Source of the DNA: Sedimentibacter hydroxybenzoicus DSM 7310
Lineage (GTDB): Bacteria; Bacillota; Clostridia; Tissierellales; Sedimentibacteraceae
DNA: 64,000 bases
Direction: 5' to 3'
Assembly (NCBI RefSeq): GCF_013403245.1
Contig: NZ_JACBNQ010000016.1
Span: 16,656 to 80,655 of the forward strand
How positions within the stretch are numbered: position 1 is the first letter of the stretch; each line of letters opens with the position of its first letter. The notes under the pieces are model-generated. The model searched no databases, had not been told where the DNA came from, and saw only the letters and a list, made by a program, of their open reading frames with translations. A program made the position numbers and the translations under genes. Shown piece by piece: positions 26,073 to 34,454 of this stretch.

Positions 26073-27437
26073 TCACCTGTTACTTGAATACTCAATAGAT
26101 TTTTTAATAAAGTTTTCTGCAAAGCTTAGATTTCCTACAAAATTTATATGAGGATATCCCACGAATTTTGTATCATCTGCTATGATTGCCTTCCAACTTC
26201 TGTCAGACTCCGGCTTAACAGCCAAAAATGATTCTCCCGTGTTGGTGCTGTCCGAATAATGAAATTCATGACCGTTTATTTCTTCTCCGGCTTTGCACAT
26301 TAAATTATCTTTCTGACTTATTAATGTAATATATCCAAATCTCTTAAGAGATCCTGTCATGCAGCTGTTCCCTTCTATTACTCCCACAAGGCTGTAAGTT
26401 ATGCCGTCCCTATTTGTAAAGCCTTCCATTAAGTACATGTATCCTCCGCATTCCGCAAATGTAGGAATACCCTCATTAATTTTTGACTTTATATCGTCAA
26501 GCATGGATTTATTCTGTGAAAGCTCTTCCACATATAATTCCGGATAACCGCCTCCAAAGTATAAGCCTCCGATGTCTTTGGGAAGTTCCTTGTCCTTAAG
26601 GGGGCTGAATTTAATTATTTCAGCGCCCATTTCTGCAAGTATGTCAATATTATCCTCGTAGTAAAAGCAAAATGCTTTATCGTATGCCACTGCAATTTTT
26701 GTTTTATCTATATAATTTATATCCGGTTCGTCATATTCTACGGGCTCCGCACCTGCTGCCAGCAAATATAGTCCTTCCAGATCAATTGTCTTTAATGCCT
26801 GCTGTCCTAATTTCTCTATGATTGATTCAAGGTTCCCGATTTCCTCGGCAGTTACCAGCCCCAGATGTCTGCTTTCAAGCTTGCAGTCCGACAGCTCCGG
26901 CATGTAGCCGTAAACCCTGACATCCGTATTCGATTCAATGATTTTTCTGTAATATTCATACATTGCGCTTGAAACACAGTTTAATATAACGCCCTTTATA
27001 TTACTTTTTTCCCTGAAGCTTTTAAACCCTTCAATTATTGCACATACTGACACTGCCATACCCTTTGGATTAATGACCAATACCACCGGGCAATTAAGGG
27101 ACAGTGCAAGCTCATATGAGCTGCATGAAGTATTTGTTCCTATACCGTCGTAATAGCCCATCACTCCTTCAATAATTGAAATATCAGCACCGTTGCTATT
27201 TTTGCTGAATACATATTTATAGTTGTTTTCACCCATCATGAATCTATCTAAATTTCTGGAGGGAATTTTAATAACTTTTGTATGAAACATGGGGTCTATG
27301 TAATCAGGTCCCACCTTAAATCCTGCAGTTTTTTTGCCGGTCATTGCAAATGCTTTTAAAATTGCCGATGTTACGGTTGTTTTGCCGTTGTTGCTTCCTG
27401 CGGCGGAAATCATAATTCTTGGAGAATTTGCTATCAC
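26073..27437 (-). CDS. cbiA: cobyrinate a,c-diamide synthase
   Basis: Glutamine- and ATP-dependent amidotransferase of 454 residues that amidates the a and c side chains. The N-terminal P-loop is GSNNGKTTV, VGPDYIDPMFH follows, and the C-terminal type I glutaminase part has PTFAECGGYMYL with the catalytic cysteine. The start seems to be GTG at 27437, overlapping the cbiET stop by 4 nt; an ATG nine codons later is the alternative. It is the last pathway enzyme encoded here; cbiP and the lower-loop genes are absent from the window. Confidence 0.94.
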   Translation of the reverse strand: MIANSPRIMISAAGSNNGKTTVTSAILKAFAMTGKKTAGFKVGPDYIDPMFHTKVIKIPSRNLDRFMMGENNYKYVFSKNSNGADISIIEGVMGYYDGIGTNTSCSSYELALSLNCPVVLVINPKGMAVSVCAIIEGFKSFREKSNIKGVILNCVSSAMYEYYRKIIESNTDVRVYGYMPELSDCKLESRHLGLVTAEEIGNLESIIEKLGQQALKTIDLEGLYLLAAGAEPVEYDEPDINYIDKTKIAVAYDKAFCFYYEDNIDILAEMGAEIIKFSPLKDKELPKDIGGLYFGGGYPELYVEELSQNKSMLDDIKSKINEGIPTFAECGGYMYLMEGFTNRDGITYSLVGVIEGNSCMTGSLKRFGYITLISQKDNLMCKAGEEINGHEFHYSDSTNTGESFLAVKPESDRSWKAIIADDTKFVGYPHINFVGNLSFAENFIKKSIEYSSNR

Positions 27438-28654
27438 AGTACACCACTTCCCTTGCCGCTGATTATATAGATTGGATTTTGTCCCATCATAAGATCGTAC
27501 CTTCCCATTTTTTTTGATTTTGCCGCAGTGATGCTGACAATTTCCACATCATTGAATCTGTATTTTTCCATACAACTTATTGCTTCGTTTAAGCTTTGAA
27601 GCGTGATTGTATTAATAACCACGTTGACATAAGGATTTTTCTGTAAAACTGTATTTATTATTTCATCCATATTGCCGCTGCTTCCTCCTATGAAGCAAGC
27701 GTCCGGCTTTGGAAGGTTTTCTATTGCTTCTGGTGCTGTTCCTCTTATAACTTCAACGTTGTACATTCTGAATTTCTCTATGTTTTTCTCTATCAAGTAC
27801 GCTGTATCATCATCTCTTTCCACGGCATACAGTGTTCCGTTATTTAACTTTAAAGCTGTTTCAACCGATACGGAGCCTGTTCCTGCACCAATATCGTATA
27901 CTGTATAATCACTTTTCAGATTAAGCTTTCCGATGCTTACAGTCCTTACTTCACTTTTAGTCATAGGTGCTTTGCCTGTAACGAATTCTTCATCCTTTAT
28001 GGAGCGGTATGCTTCATCTGCGGAAATGTAATCATCGTTGTGGACTATCATAACAGCAAGACCGTCAAAGGTCATTTCAGCGATGGCGTGTGCTTCGCCT
28101 TCAACTATCCTTTCATCATCATAAGATAATTTTTCTCCTACACTTACCTTTAAGTGTCCCAGCCCCTTGCTTGTAAGGATTTCACATATGCTGCCGGGAC
28201 CAAAATCTCCCGAGGTAAGAATAAATGTTTTTTTATTGAAAATAACGTTGGATATAATGTTTAGATTTCTGCCGTGAGCGCTGACATATTTTATGTCGTC
28301 CCATGGTATATTCAATTTTGATGAAAAGTATTGGAGCGAGCTGATTGCAGGAATATTTTCAAGCCTAATGTCCTTATACGTTCCCAAAATCTCAGTAATT
28401 TTTTTTGATAAGCTGTAAAATCCGCTGTCCCCGGAAACCAAAATCCCGTATGATTTATAATCTCCTTGAGCTATATAATTACATATACTTTCGGCATTTG
28501 AGCTTTCGTATGTTTGCTTGTTCAACTCCATAAAATCCTTGAGCATTCTCTTAGCCCCTATCAAACAATCACACGATTTTATTGTCTCTATGGCTTTGTT
28601 ATGAATATAGCTTAAATTTCCGATACCCAGTCCGATTATAGAAACCTTTTTCAT
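27434..28654 (-). CDS. cbiET: cobalt-precorrin-7 C5-/-6B C15-methyltransferase, CbiE-CbiT fusion
   Basis: A 406-residue fusion. Residues about 1-195 are the CbiE methylase (IIGLGIGNLSYIH, GDSGFYSLSKKI). Residues about 215-406 are the CbiT methylase/decarboxylase, with the SAM site VYDIGAGTGSVSVETAL and a PDACFIGGSSGNM segment. Both separate and fused forms exist in bacteria (the fused form resembles CobL). Its ATG overlaps the cbiJ stop by 4 nt. Confidence 0.95.
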   Translation of the reverse strand: MKKVSIIGLGIGNLSYIHNKAIETIKSCDCLIGAKRMLKDFMELNKQTYESSNAESICNYIAQGDYKSYGILVSGDSGFYSLSKKITEILGTYKDIRLENIPAISSLQYFSSKLNIPWDDIKYVSAHGRNLNIISNVIFNKKTFILTSGDFGPGSICEILTSKGLGHLKVSVGEKLSYDDERIVEGEAHAIAEMTFDGLAVMIVHNDDYISADEAYRSIKDEEFVTGKAPMTKSEVRTVSIGKLNLKSDYTVYDIGAGTGSVSVETALKLNNGTLYAVERDDDTAYLIEKNIEKFRMYNVEVIRGTAPEAIENLPKPDACFIGGSSGNMDEIINTVLQKNPYVNVVINTITLQSLNEAISCMEKYRFNDVEIVSITAAKSKKMGRYDLMMGQNPIYIISGKGSGVL

Positions 28655-29403
28655 ATGTTCCCTCTTATTATTTCCTTGAAATTTTTCAGTGTTATTCCTT
28701 CTTCTTCAGCCATTTTTAATACGAGGCATTTCGTATTTGTTTTAATGCATGCGCTTATCTTTTCTTCAAATCCTCCGGATGCCGCACTTTCCTTCGTTAC
28801 GAGGAATTTTGTACCATTTGAGCCAATGGAATTTATCATAGCAATATTAAGCTCTTCACTGAAGGGTCCCTGCATGCAGATAATGTTTTTGTTGGAATAA
28901 GCAAGCTCCAAAGCTCTTTTCAACGAGCTTTCCATAGGCAGAATTCTCACAAAAATCCTTTCCTTATAATTATTGATGCCCGTAAATTTATCTAAATCCT
29001 TGCTGCCGGTGGTTAACAATATATTTCCTTCATTATCATTCAAATATCTTACAATATTTTCAACATGGTCAAAGTATATGGGATATTCATCTTTATCTGC
29101 TTCTCTTATAATTCTGTAATATTTTAAATTACAGTATTCTGCTGCCTCCCTGACATTTTGCGAAACAATTTTTGCAAATGGATGGGTTGCATCTACTACA
29201 TAGTCAACGCTGCTGTTTTTAAATAATTCAATCATACTCTTCTTATCGAGACGGCTTTGATGAACATTTACATTTTTTAAGCCCTTAACAAATTGCTCGC
29301 CATATTCTGTAGCTATGTATAAATCAGTTTCTGCATTTAATTCACTCAGAAACTCAGCCAGCAGGCGTCCTTCTGTCGTTCCGCCGAAAATACACACATT
29401 CAT
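28651..29403 (-). CDS. cbiJ: cobalt-precorrin-6A reductase
   Basis: NAD(P)H-dependent reductase of 250 residues that reduces the macrocycle. N-terminal nucleotide-binding motif CIFGGTTEGRLLAEFL, then VVDATHPFAKIVSQNV and a VTKESAASGGFEEKI segment, all typical of CbiJ/CobK. The ATG overlaps the cbiF stop (TAATG), and GAGAGGG lies about 8 nt before it. Confidence 0.95.
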   Translation of the reverse strand: MNVCIFGGTTEGRLLAEFLSELNAETDLYIATEYGEQFVKGLKNVNVHQSRLDKKSMIELFKNSSVDYVVDATHPFAKIVSQNVREAAEYCNLKYYRIIREADKDEYPIYFDHVENIVRYLNDNEGNILLTTGSKDLDKFTGINNYKERIFVRILPMESSLKRALELAYSNKNIICMQGPFSEELNIAMINSIGSNGTKFLVTKESAASGGFEEKISACIKTNTKCLVLKMAEEEGITLKNFKEIIRGNI

Positions 29404-30158
29404 TACTTGATTCCCTCTCTGAACTCGTGCGAGAATTTGGGGTTGTACAATTCACTTCTTTCATAATCATCCCCAAGGAAATTACCGACCAGAATCAATG
29501 CCGTCTTTGTTATGTTGTTGTCCTTCATTGTTTGAGGCAGACTTTGAACAGTGCATCTAAATATTTTCTCATCAGGCCATGTTGCCTTGTAAACCACGGC
29601 GACGGGAGTTTCCTTTTCATATCCTCCCGCAATCAGTTCCTTTGATAATTCTTCCGTTAAGCCGGAGCTTAAAAATAAAACCATAGTTGATTTATGTGCG
29701 GCAAATGACCGTATGCTTTCTCTTTCCGGAACGGGAGTCCTGCCCTCCATACGGGTTATAATTACAGACTGGCTCACATTCGGCAATGTATATTCGGCAC
29801 TCAATGATGCCGCCGCACCGAAAAACGAGCTGACACCCGGAACTACGTCATACCTGATATCTAATGCTTTCAGCAAATCAATCTGCTCTCTGATTGCACC
29901 ATATATGCTGGGGTCTCCCGTATGCAGTCTCACAGTATCCTTGTTTTCTTTTTCAGCTTTTTGTATAACATCTACAACTTCCTCCAAAGTCATATGCGCG
30001 CTGTTATAAATTTCTGCCCCTTCTTTTGCATAGCTTAATAACTCCTTATTTACCAATGAGCCGGCATATATTATTACGTCAGCTTCGGACAAATACTTAT
30101 GTCCTCTCATTGTTATCAAATCCGTTGCACCTGGACCTGCTCCTACAAAATGCACCAT
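29403..30158 (-). CDS. cbiF: cobalt-precorrin-4 C11-methyltransferase
   Basis: Tetrapyrrole methylase of 251 residues. Visible: FVGAGPGATDLITMRG at the start, IIYAGSLV (a CbiF signature), RLHTGDPSIYGA and VVPGVSSFFGAAA. The ribosome site AGGAGG is strong. It follows cbiD by 12 nt. Confidence 0.96.
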   Translation of the reverse strand: MVHFVGAGPGATDLITMRGHKYLSEADVIIYAGSLVNKELLSYAKEGAEIYNSAHMTLEEVVDVIQKAEKENKDTVRLHTGDPSIYGAIREQIDLLKALDIRYDVVPGVSSFFGAAASLSAEYTLPNVSQSVIITRMEGRTPVPERESIRSFAAHKSTMVLFLSSGLTEELSKELIAGGYEKETPVAVVYKATWPDEKIFRCTVQSLPQTMKDNNITKTALILVGNFLGDDYERSELYNPKFSHEFREGIK

Positions 30159-30170
30159 TTTATCCTCCTG

Positions 30171-31256
30171 TTAATTCAAAATACCGTGATTATTTGAATA
30201 AATAATCAATTTAATTTTAATTCTGTTGTCCACTTTTTTATTTATATAATAGAGGGCTCTTTCACTTATTTTACTAATCACCTTATTTTTCAGCTTCTCT
30301 CTGATCAAAATATCGACTGCCTGCTCCGTCGCAGCACAGGAAAGTATCTCTGCAATTACACTGCTTCCTGCTCCGTAGAGTCCTGCATAACAAGCAAACA
30401 TCTCCATCCGGAAATCTCCCGTATGAGAATGGGTATTCATCATTCCTCCGGCCACCTTTACCATTTTGCCTATATGCCCAACTATTAATATTTCATTAAA
30501 ATCAAGCTCCAAAGCAAAATTTAAGACCTCTCCAAGATAGTTGCCGAATTTTAAACTGTTTTCGCTGCGTATACCAAGTGTATTATCAATAAATTTTTCC
30601 GCATAATTGCCGGGAAATGCCAGAAGCGTATTGTATCCTCTTTCTTTTATTACCTGCATTTCAACTTTTAAGCTATCAATCAGAGCCTTTTCACTCATGG
30701 GCTCCACAATACCCGTAGTACCTATTATAGATATGCCACCCACAATCCCAAGCTGAGGATTAAAGGTTTTCTTTGCTGCCTCTTCTCCTTCTGGTACGGA
30801 TATTACAATGTTTACTCCTCCGTTGTAACCATATTCTGTGCATATCTTTTGAACATTTTCAGTTATCATTTTTCTTGGTACTGAATTTATGGCAGGTCCT
30901 CCAACAGGGCAATCCAAACCCTTTTGAGTAACGTACCCTACGCCTTTTCCTCCGCTAATGTGAATTTCACCTGAATCATCAAGGTTTACATCCGCATATA
31001 TTAAAATTCCGTCTGTTACATCAGGATCATCCCCACTATCTTTTTTTACGCAGCACCTTACCCCATGTATGCTGAAGGTGGGCTCTTTAATGTTAATACT
31101 CCATATTTCACCCTTAGGCAATCTGACTGAAACTTTGTCCACAGCCTCACCGGTAAATATCATCAACACAGCAGCAGTTGCAGCGGCAGCCGCACATGTG
31201 CCCGTAGTAAATCCACATCTTAACTTTTTCCCGTTTTTATACATATATTTTTCCAT
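30171..31256 (-). CDS. cbiD: cobalt-precorrin-5B C1-methyltransferase
   Basis: Enzyme of 361 residues that methylates C1. It opens with LRCGFTTGTCAAAAATAA, the CbiD hallmark, and has VGYVTQKGLDCPVGGPAINSV, GTTGIVEPMSE and VGHIGKMVKVAGGMMNTHS. It is the first gene after the adenosylcobalamin riboswitch, 218 nt downstream of the riboswitch terminator. GGAG lies about 6 nt before the ATG. Confidence 0.96.
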   Translation of the reverse strand: MEKYMYKNGKKLRCGFTTGTCAAAAATAAVLMIFTGEAVDKVSVRLPKGEIWSINIKEPTFSIHGVRCCVKKDSGDDPDVTDGILIYADVNLDDSGEIHISGGKGVGYVTQKGLDCPVGGPAINSVPRKMITENVQKICTEYGYNGGVNIVISVPEGEEAAKKTFNPQLGIVGGISIIGTTGIVEPMSEKALIDSLKVEMQVIKERGYNTLLAFPGNYAEKFIDNTLGIRSENSLKFGNYLGEVLNFALELDFNEILIVGHIGKMVKVAGGMMNTHSHTGDFRMEMFACYAGLYGAGSSVIAEILSCAATEQAVDILIREKLKNKVISKISERALYYINKKVDNRIKIKLIIYSNNHGILN

Positions 31257-31299
31257 ATTATCTCCATGACAGGCAGAGTATACCTTAGTGGCAGCAGCT

Positions 31300-31465
31300 C
31301 GTAGGCTTCATCTCAAATTTGTTCGCTCCCGTTGGTTGTTATACGTCAGGACATCGCAGGGGAATGCATCAAATTTGTTTACTCGCTACCGCTCGCACAA
31401 ATTTGGCATTCTGTGCGTTTGACCTACCAACCATTTTTCAGAAAAAAGACTCTGAAAAATGGGGT
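31300..31465 (-). repeat. hairpin-repeat block in the cbiD leader
   Basis: Transcribed towards cbiD, after the riboswitch terminator. A first hairpin CCATTTTTCAGA/CTGAAAAATGG is followed by GGTTGGTAGGTC. Then GAATGCCAAATTTG pairs with CAAATTTGATGCATTC around a GAGCGGTAGCGAG loop, followed by CCCTGC. A third part, ACGGGAGCGAACAAATTTG with AGATGAAGCCT, looks like half of a further unit. The same modules, in the same sense relative to transcription, occur in the btuF leader at 32171-32435. This block fills the long leader between terminator and cbiD. Confidence 0.75.
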
Positions 31466-31473
31466 TAGGGCAT

Positions 31474-31501
31474 AAAAAAACTTCCGCGTTTACGGAAGTT
31501 T
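31474..31501 (-). terminator. riboswitch-controlled terminator before cbiD
   Basis: Minus-strand stem AACTTCCG/CGGAAGTT with a 6-nt loop, followed by seven T and AT. It lies about 70 nt downstream of the B12 box of the riboswitch, as expected for termination when adenosylcobalamin is bound. Confidence 0.88.
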
Positions 31502-31568
31502 AAATAACACTAATTATTTTATTACAATATAATTATTCTAGATAATCCCTCCGAAAATCTATAAACAC

Positions 31569-31728
31569 ACACATCCTGGCAGGTCTCCTGACTTTCGGTT
31601 CATCTAACATTCACCTTCCCATGCATAGCACAGTGGCATCGAACATTATCACCTTTCACAGTAGCGGGGGCTGTAACAGCTTTTACTGTTTTCCCTTTTA
31701 AAACAATTGTTACCAAAATATCGATATT
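31569..31728 (-). promoter_or_regulatory. adenosylcobalamin riboswitch of the cbi run
   Basis: Minus-strand sequence shows the class hallmarks in order: AAAAGGGAA, CAGCCCCCGCTACTGTGA, GATGCCACTGTGCTATGC with ATGGGAAGG, and the B12 box AAGTCAGGAGACCTGCC. High cobalamin should promote the terminator at 31474-31501 and shut off cbiD and the genes behind it. Confidence 0.95.
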
Positions 31729-31740
31729 AAATTTGCCCTA

Positions 31741-31769
31741 ATTATATATTACGGTTTTTATAATGTCAA
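31741..31769 (-). promoter_or_regulatory. sigma-A promoter of the cbi run
   Basis: Consensus minus-strand promoter: TTGACA (31769-31764), 17-nt spacer, TATAAT (31746-31741). The start near 31734 places the riboswitch at the very 5' end of the transcript. Confidence 0.85.
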
Positions 31770-31786
31770 TATATTTAAAGTTATTA

Positions 31787-31819
31787 ATCAGACCTTAATC
31801 AGACCTTCATCAGACATCG
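31787..31819. repeat. three 11-bp direct repeats ATCAGACCTTA between divergent promoters
   Basis: ATCAGACCTTA, ATCAGACCTTC and ATCAGACATCG follow each other without gaps, midway between the -35 boxes of the two divergent riboswitch promoters. The 11-bp period is one DNA turn, so a protein could bind all three on one face. No factor is known to me. Confidence 0.6.
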
Positions 31820-31840
31820 TCAAATTAAAAAGCTTATTTA

Positions 31841-31869
31841 TTGACATTTACAGAGTATTATAATATACT
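31841..31869 (+). promoter_or_regulatory. sigma-A promoter of btuFCD
   Basis: TTGACA (31841-31846), 17-nt spacer, TATACT (31864-31869). The start would be near 31876, just before the plus-strand riboswitch. Confidence 0.8.
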
Positions 31870-31887
31870 TTACTTAACTAAACATCT

Positions 31888-32058
31888 TTTGATATTGGTG
31901 CGCATAAAATGCGATAATAGGGAATTAGGTTAAAGTCCTAAACAGTCCTGCTGCCGTAATGAGAGAGCGATTTTTAAGGCAATGCCAACCACTGGGAAAC
32001 CGGGAAGGTTAAAAATCTGCAATGACCTCTAAGTCGGAAAACCTGCCAGTATTATTTG
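31888..32058 (+). promoter_or_regulatory. cobalamin riboswitch of btuFCD
   Basis: Plus-strand hallmarks: ATAGGGAATTAGGTTAAAGTC, CAGTCCTGCTGCCGTAATG, ATGCCAACCACTGGGAAACC with GGGAAGG, and the B12 box AAGTCGGAAAACCTGCC. The terminator at 32140-32170 follows. Cobalamin excess should turn off the btuFCD importer. Confidence 0.94.
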
Positions 32059-32139
32059 CGTAAATACCGCAAATGCTATGCTTTTCAGAGAAAAAAGTCA
32101 GTAGCAACCTGAATACATATTCAAAGCAATTGTGGGCTT

Positions 32140-32170
32140 TACGTTTCGAAAATTCGAAGCGTATTTTTTT
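32140..32170 (+). terminator. riboswitch-controlled terminator before btuF
   Basis: ACGTTTCGAA pairs with TTCGAAGCGT (one G.U), followed by ATTTTTTT. It lies about 80 nt after the riboswitch. Confidence 0.85.
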
Positions 32171-32435
32171 ATGGTGCTACCACCATTTGTTAGAGCGACA
32201 GCGATGAACAAATGGATGGTAGACCTAATGCAGCATAATCCAAATTTGCACGACCGACGGGAGTGAACAAATTTGTGATGGAGCCTGCTAATGACTTGAC
32301 CCGATTTCTTCGACCGGAGGAAGAAAGAAATCGATGGTAAGTCAAATGCATAGAATGCCAAATTTATGTGAGTGAAATGAACAAATAAATTTGTTGCATT
32401 CCCCTGCTTATGGTGCTACCACCATTCGTTCGACC
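32171..32435 (+). repeat. hairpin-repeat array in the btuF leader
   Basis: Four successive hairpins: CCATTTGTT/AACAAATGG; CAAATTTG/CAAATTTG; CGATTTCTT/AAGAAATCG; and GAATGCCAAATTTA/TAAATTTGTTGCATTC. Loops share a pattern close to CGACCGACGGGAGTGAAC. The block is bounded by two copies of ATGGTGCTACCACCATT (32171-32187 and 32410-32426). The last hairpin with its flanks closely matches the cbiD leader on the other strand (31362-31440). The stretch to the btuF ribosome site holds no ORF. Confidence 0.78.
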
Positions 32436-32460
32436 TTAACATATTACACGGAGGACCAAA

Positions 32461-33438
32461 ATGAACAAAATTATAAAAAAAATCTCTTTATCCATTGCTA
32501 TTATACTTATATTTGCAGGCTTGGTTGCATGCACAAGCAACGGACAACCGGCAGAGCCTGCGGATCATGGAGCAAACCAAGAACAGCCTCAGTCAGAAAC
32601 TCCCAAATTACCAACTACCGACAGAGCCGGTAACGAGGTAAATATACCGGAAGAAATAAATAGAATCATATCCATTTCACCTTCCAATACCGAAATAATT
32701 ATCGCATTAGGATCAGGCGATAAATTGGTTGCCGTAGATAAGCATTCTTCGGATATTGAAGGAATCCCTGCAGATATCCCTCAATTTGATATAATGAATC
32801 CTGATGTGGAGCAATTGGTTGCCTTAGATCCGGATGTTATATACGCAACAGGAATGAGTATGGCAAAGGGCAATGATCCGTTTAAGCCGATTAAGGATTT
32901 AGGAATCACTGTTGTTTATATTCCGTCAAGCAGCAGCATAGAAGGAATATATGAAGATATATTATATATATCAGAAACCTTACAAGTTAGGAATAAAGCC
33001 GTAGACATTGTTAATGATATGATAGAAAAAATAGATGAGTATAGAGAATTCGGTTCAAAAATAGAGAATAAAAAAACTGTTTATTTTGAAATAGCAGGAG
33101 CTCCTAATTTATACAGCTTCGGAAGCGGTGTATTCTTAAATGAAATGATTGAGATTTTAGGTGCAGAAAATATATTAAAGGATCAGGAACAATGGATTGC
33201 AGTATCGGAAGAAGCGATAGTGTCTGAAAATCCGGACGTTATCCTTACGAATGTGGATTATATAGCAAATGCTGTAGACGAAATTAAAATTCGTTCAGGA
33301 TGGGAAAATATAACCGCCGTGAAAAATAATGATGTTTATTATATTGATAAGGATGCAAGTTCATTGTCAAACCACAATATTATTAAGGCATTAGATCAAA
33401 TGGCAAGGGCAATTTATCCTGACGCTTATAAAAAATGA
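32461..33438 (+). CDS. btuF: cobalamin ABC transporter substrate-binding lipoprotein
   Basis: Lipoprotein of 325 residues with a signal peptide and lipobox ending at Cys24 (GLVAC), then a proline/glutamine-rich linker and a BtuF-type binding domain from about residue 55 (RIISISPSNTEIIIALGSGD; EQLVALDPDVIYATG). The gene follows a cobalamin riboswitch, which strongly supports a corrinoid substrate. The ribosome site GGAGG lies 7-8 nt before the ATG. It is coupled to btuC by a 4-nt overlap. Confidence 0.92.
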   Translation: MNKIIKKISLSIAIILIFAGLVACTSNGQPAEPADHGANQEQPQSETPKLPTTDRAGNEVNIPEEINRIISISPSNTEIIIALGSGDKLVAVDKHSSDIEGIPADIPQFDIMNPDVEQLVALDPDVIYATGMSMAKGNDPFKPIKDLGITVVYIPSSSSIEGIYEDILYISETLQVRNKAVDIVNDMIEKIDEYREFGSKIENKKTVYFEIAGAPNLYSFGSGVFLNEMIEILGAENILKDQEQWIAVSEEAIVSENPDVILTNVDYIANAVDEIKIRSGWENITAVKNNDVYYIDKDASSLSNHNIIKALDQMARAIYPDAYKK

Positions 33439-34454
33439 GAAATATTAAATTCACAGCTTCTATAATCATTTGTTTGCTGATTTTTGTATCAGGCATTGCG
33501 TTAGGAAGTATTAATGTACCATTTAACGAGGTAATAAGCATTATCTCACACAAAATATTTAATACGGAATTGTTACCGTCAATAATATCCAATCATGTGT
33601 CTATAGTTTGGAATTTAAGGCTGCCAAGAACTATATTGGCATTTATCGTAGGCGGTGCTCTTGCTATAAGCGGTACTGTTATGCAATCCGTGTTGAAAAA
33701 TCCTCTTGCATCATCGTATACCTTGGGTGTGTCCTCAGGAGCCTCCTTAGGTGCTGCTTTAGTAATCGTAACAGGGTTCAGAATACCGCTCTTAGGATTA
33801 TTCACCCTGCCGAGCATAGGCTTATTATGCGGATTGTTTACTGTATTTATTGCAGTCAAATTTGCGGCTAAAATGGATAAAAATTTAGAAAATAATACAA
33901 TTATATTGGTCGGAATGGTTTTTTCTTTGTTTGTTAATGCATTATTAACATTAGTGACCGCTTTATCTGATGAACATCTTCAGCAGCTTACTTATTGGCA
34001 AATGGGTTCATTCAGCTTAAAGGACTGGTCAAGCGTATTGGTTCTGTTCCCGATTGTATTGGTAGGAGCTATAGTTATAAGAAGCTATTCAAGAGAAATG
34101 GACATAATGACCTTTGGTGAAGAACAGGCATTTACAATGGGTGTGGATGTATATAGACTGAAATGGCTGCTGCTTGGTTTGTCAGCCGCGCTTACAGGCA
34201 GTGCAGTTTCGTTTGTAGGTGTCATTGGCTTTATAGATTTAATCGCACCTCATGTTGTGAGAAAAATATTTGGTTCTTCACATAGAATTGTTATCCCGAT
34301 GTCAATGATCTTCGGCGGATCCTTCATGATTATATGTGATTTAATAGCAAGAACCATAATATCACCTTCCGAGCTCCCGGTGGGTGCTGTTACGGCATTG
34401 GTGGGAGCACCGTTTTTCGCCTATGTATATTTCTCAAAAAGAAAGGAATTATAA
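33435..34454 (+). CDS. btuC: cobalamin ABC transporter permease
   Basis: FecCD/BtuC-family permease of 339 residues with about ten membrane segments. Conserved segments are LRLPRTILAFIVGGALAISG, NPLASSYTLGVSSGAS and FVGVIGFIDLIAPHVVRKI. The ATG overlaps the btuF stop. Riboswitch control marks it as the corrinoid importer of the set. Confidence 0.92.
   Translation: MRNIKFTASIIICLLIFVSGIALGSINVPFNEVISIISHKIFNTELLPSIISNHVSIVWNLRLPRTILAFIVGGALAISGTVMQSVLKNPLASSYTLGVSSGASLGAALVIVTGFRIPLLGLFTLPSIGLLCGLFTVFIAVKFAAKMDKNLENNTIILVGMVFSLFVNALLTLVTALSDEHLQQLTYWQMGSFSLKDWSSVLVLFPIVLVGAIVIRSYSREMDIMTFGEEQAFTMGVDVYRLKWLLLGLSAALTGSAVSFVGVIGFIDLIAPHVVRKIFGSSHRIVIPMSMIFGGSFMIICDLIARTIISPSELPVGAVTALVGAPFFAYVYFSKRKEL

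Noticed and set aside
32171..32435. CRISPR-like array in the btuF leader
   Set aside because: The units are palindromic, of unequal length and sequence, without constant repeats and spacers, and no cas genes are present.
31260..32460. Small protein genes on either strand in the riboswitch region
   Set aside because: The open frames there cover the riboswitches, terminators and hairpin repeats, and none has a convincing ribosome site.
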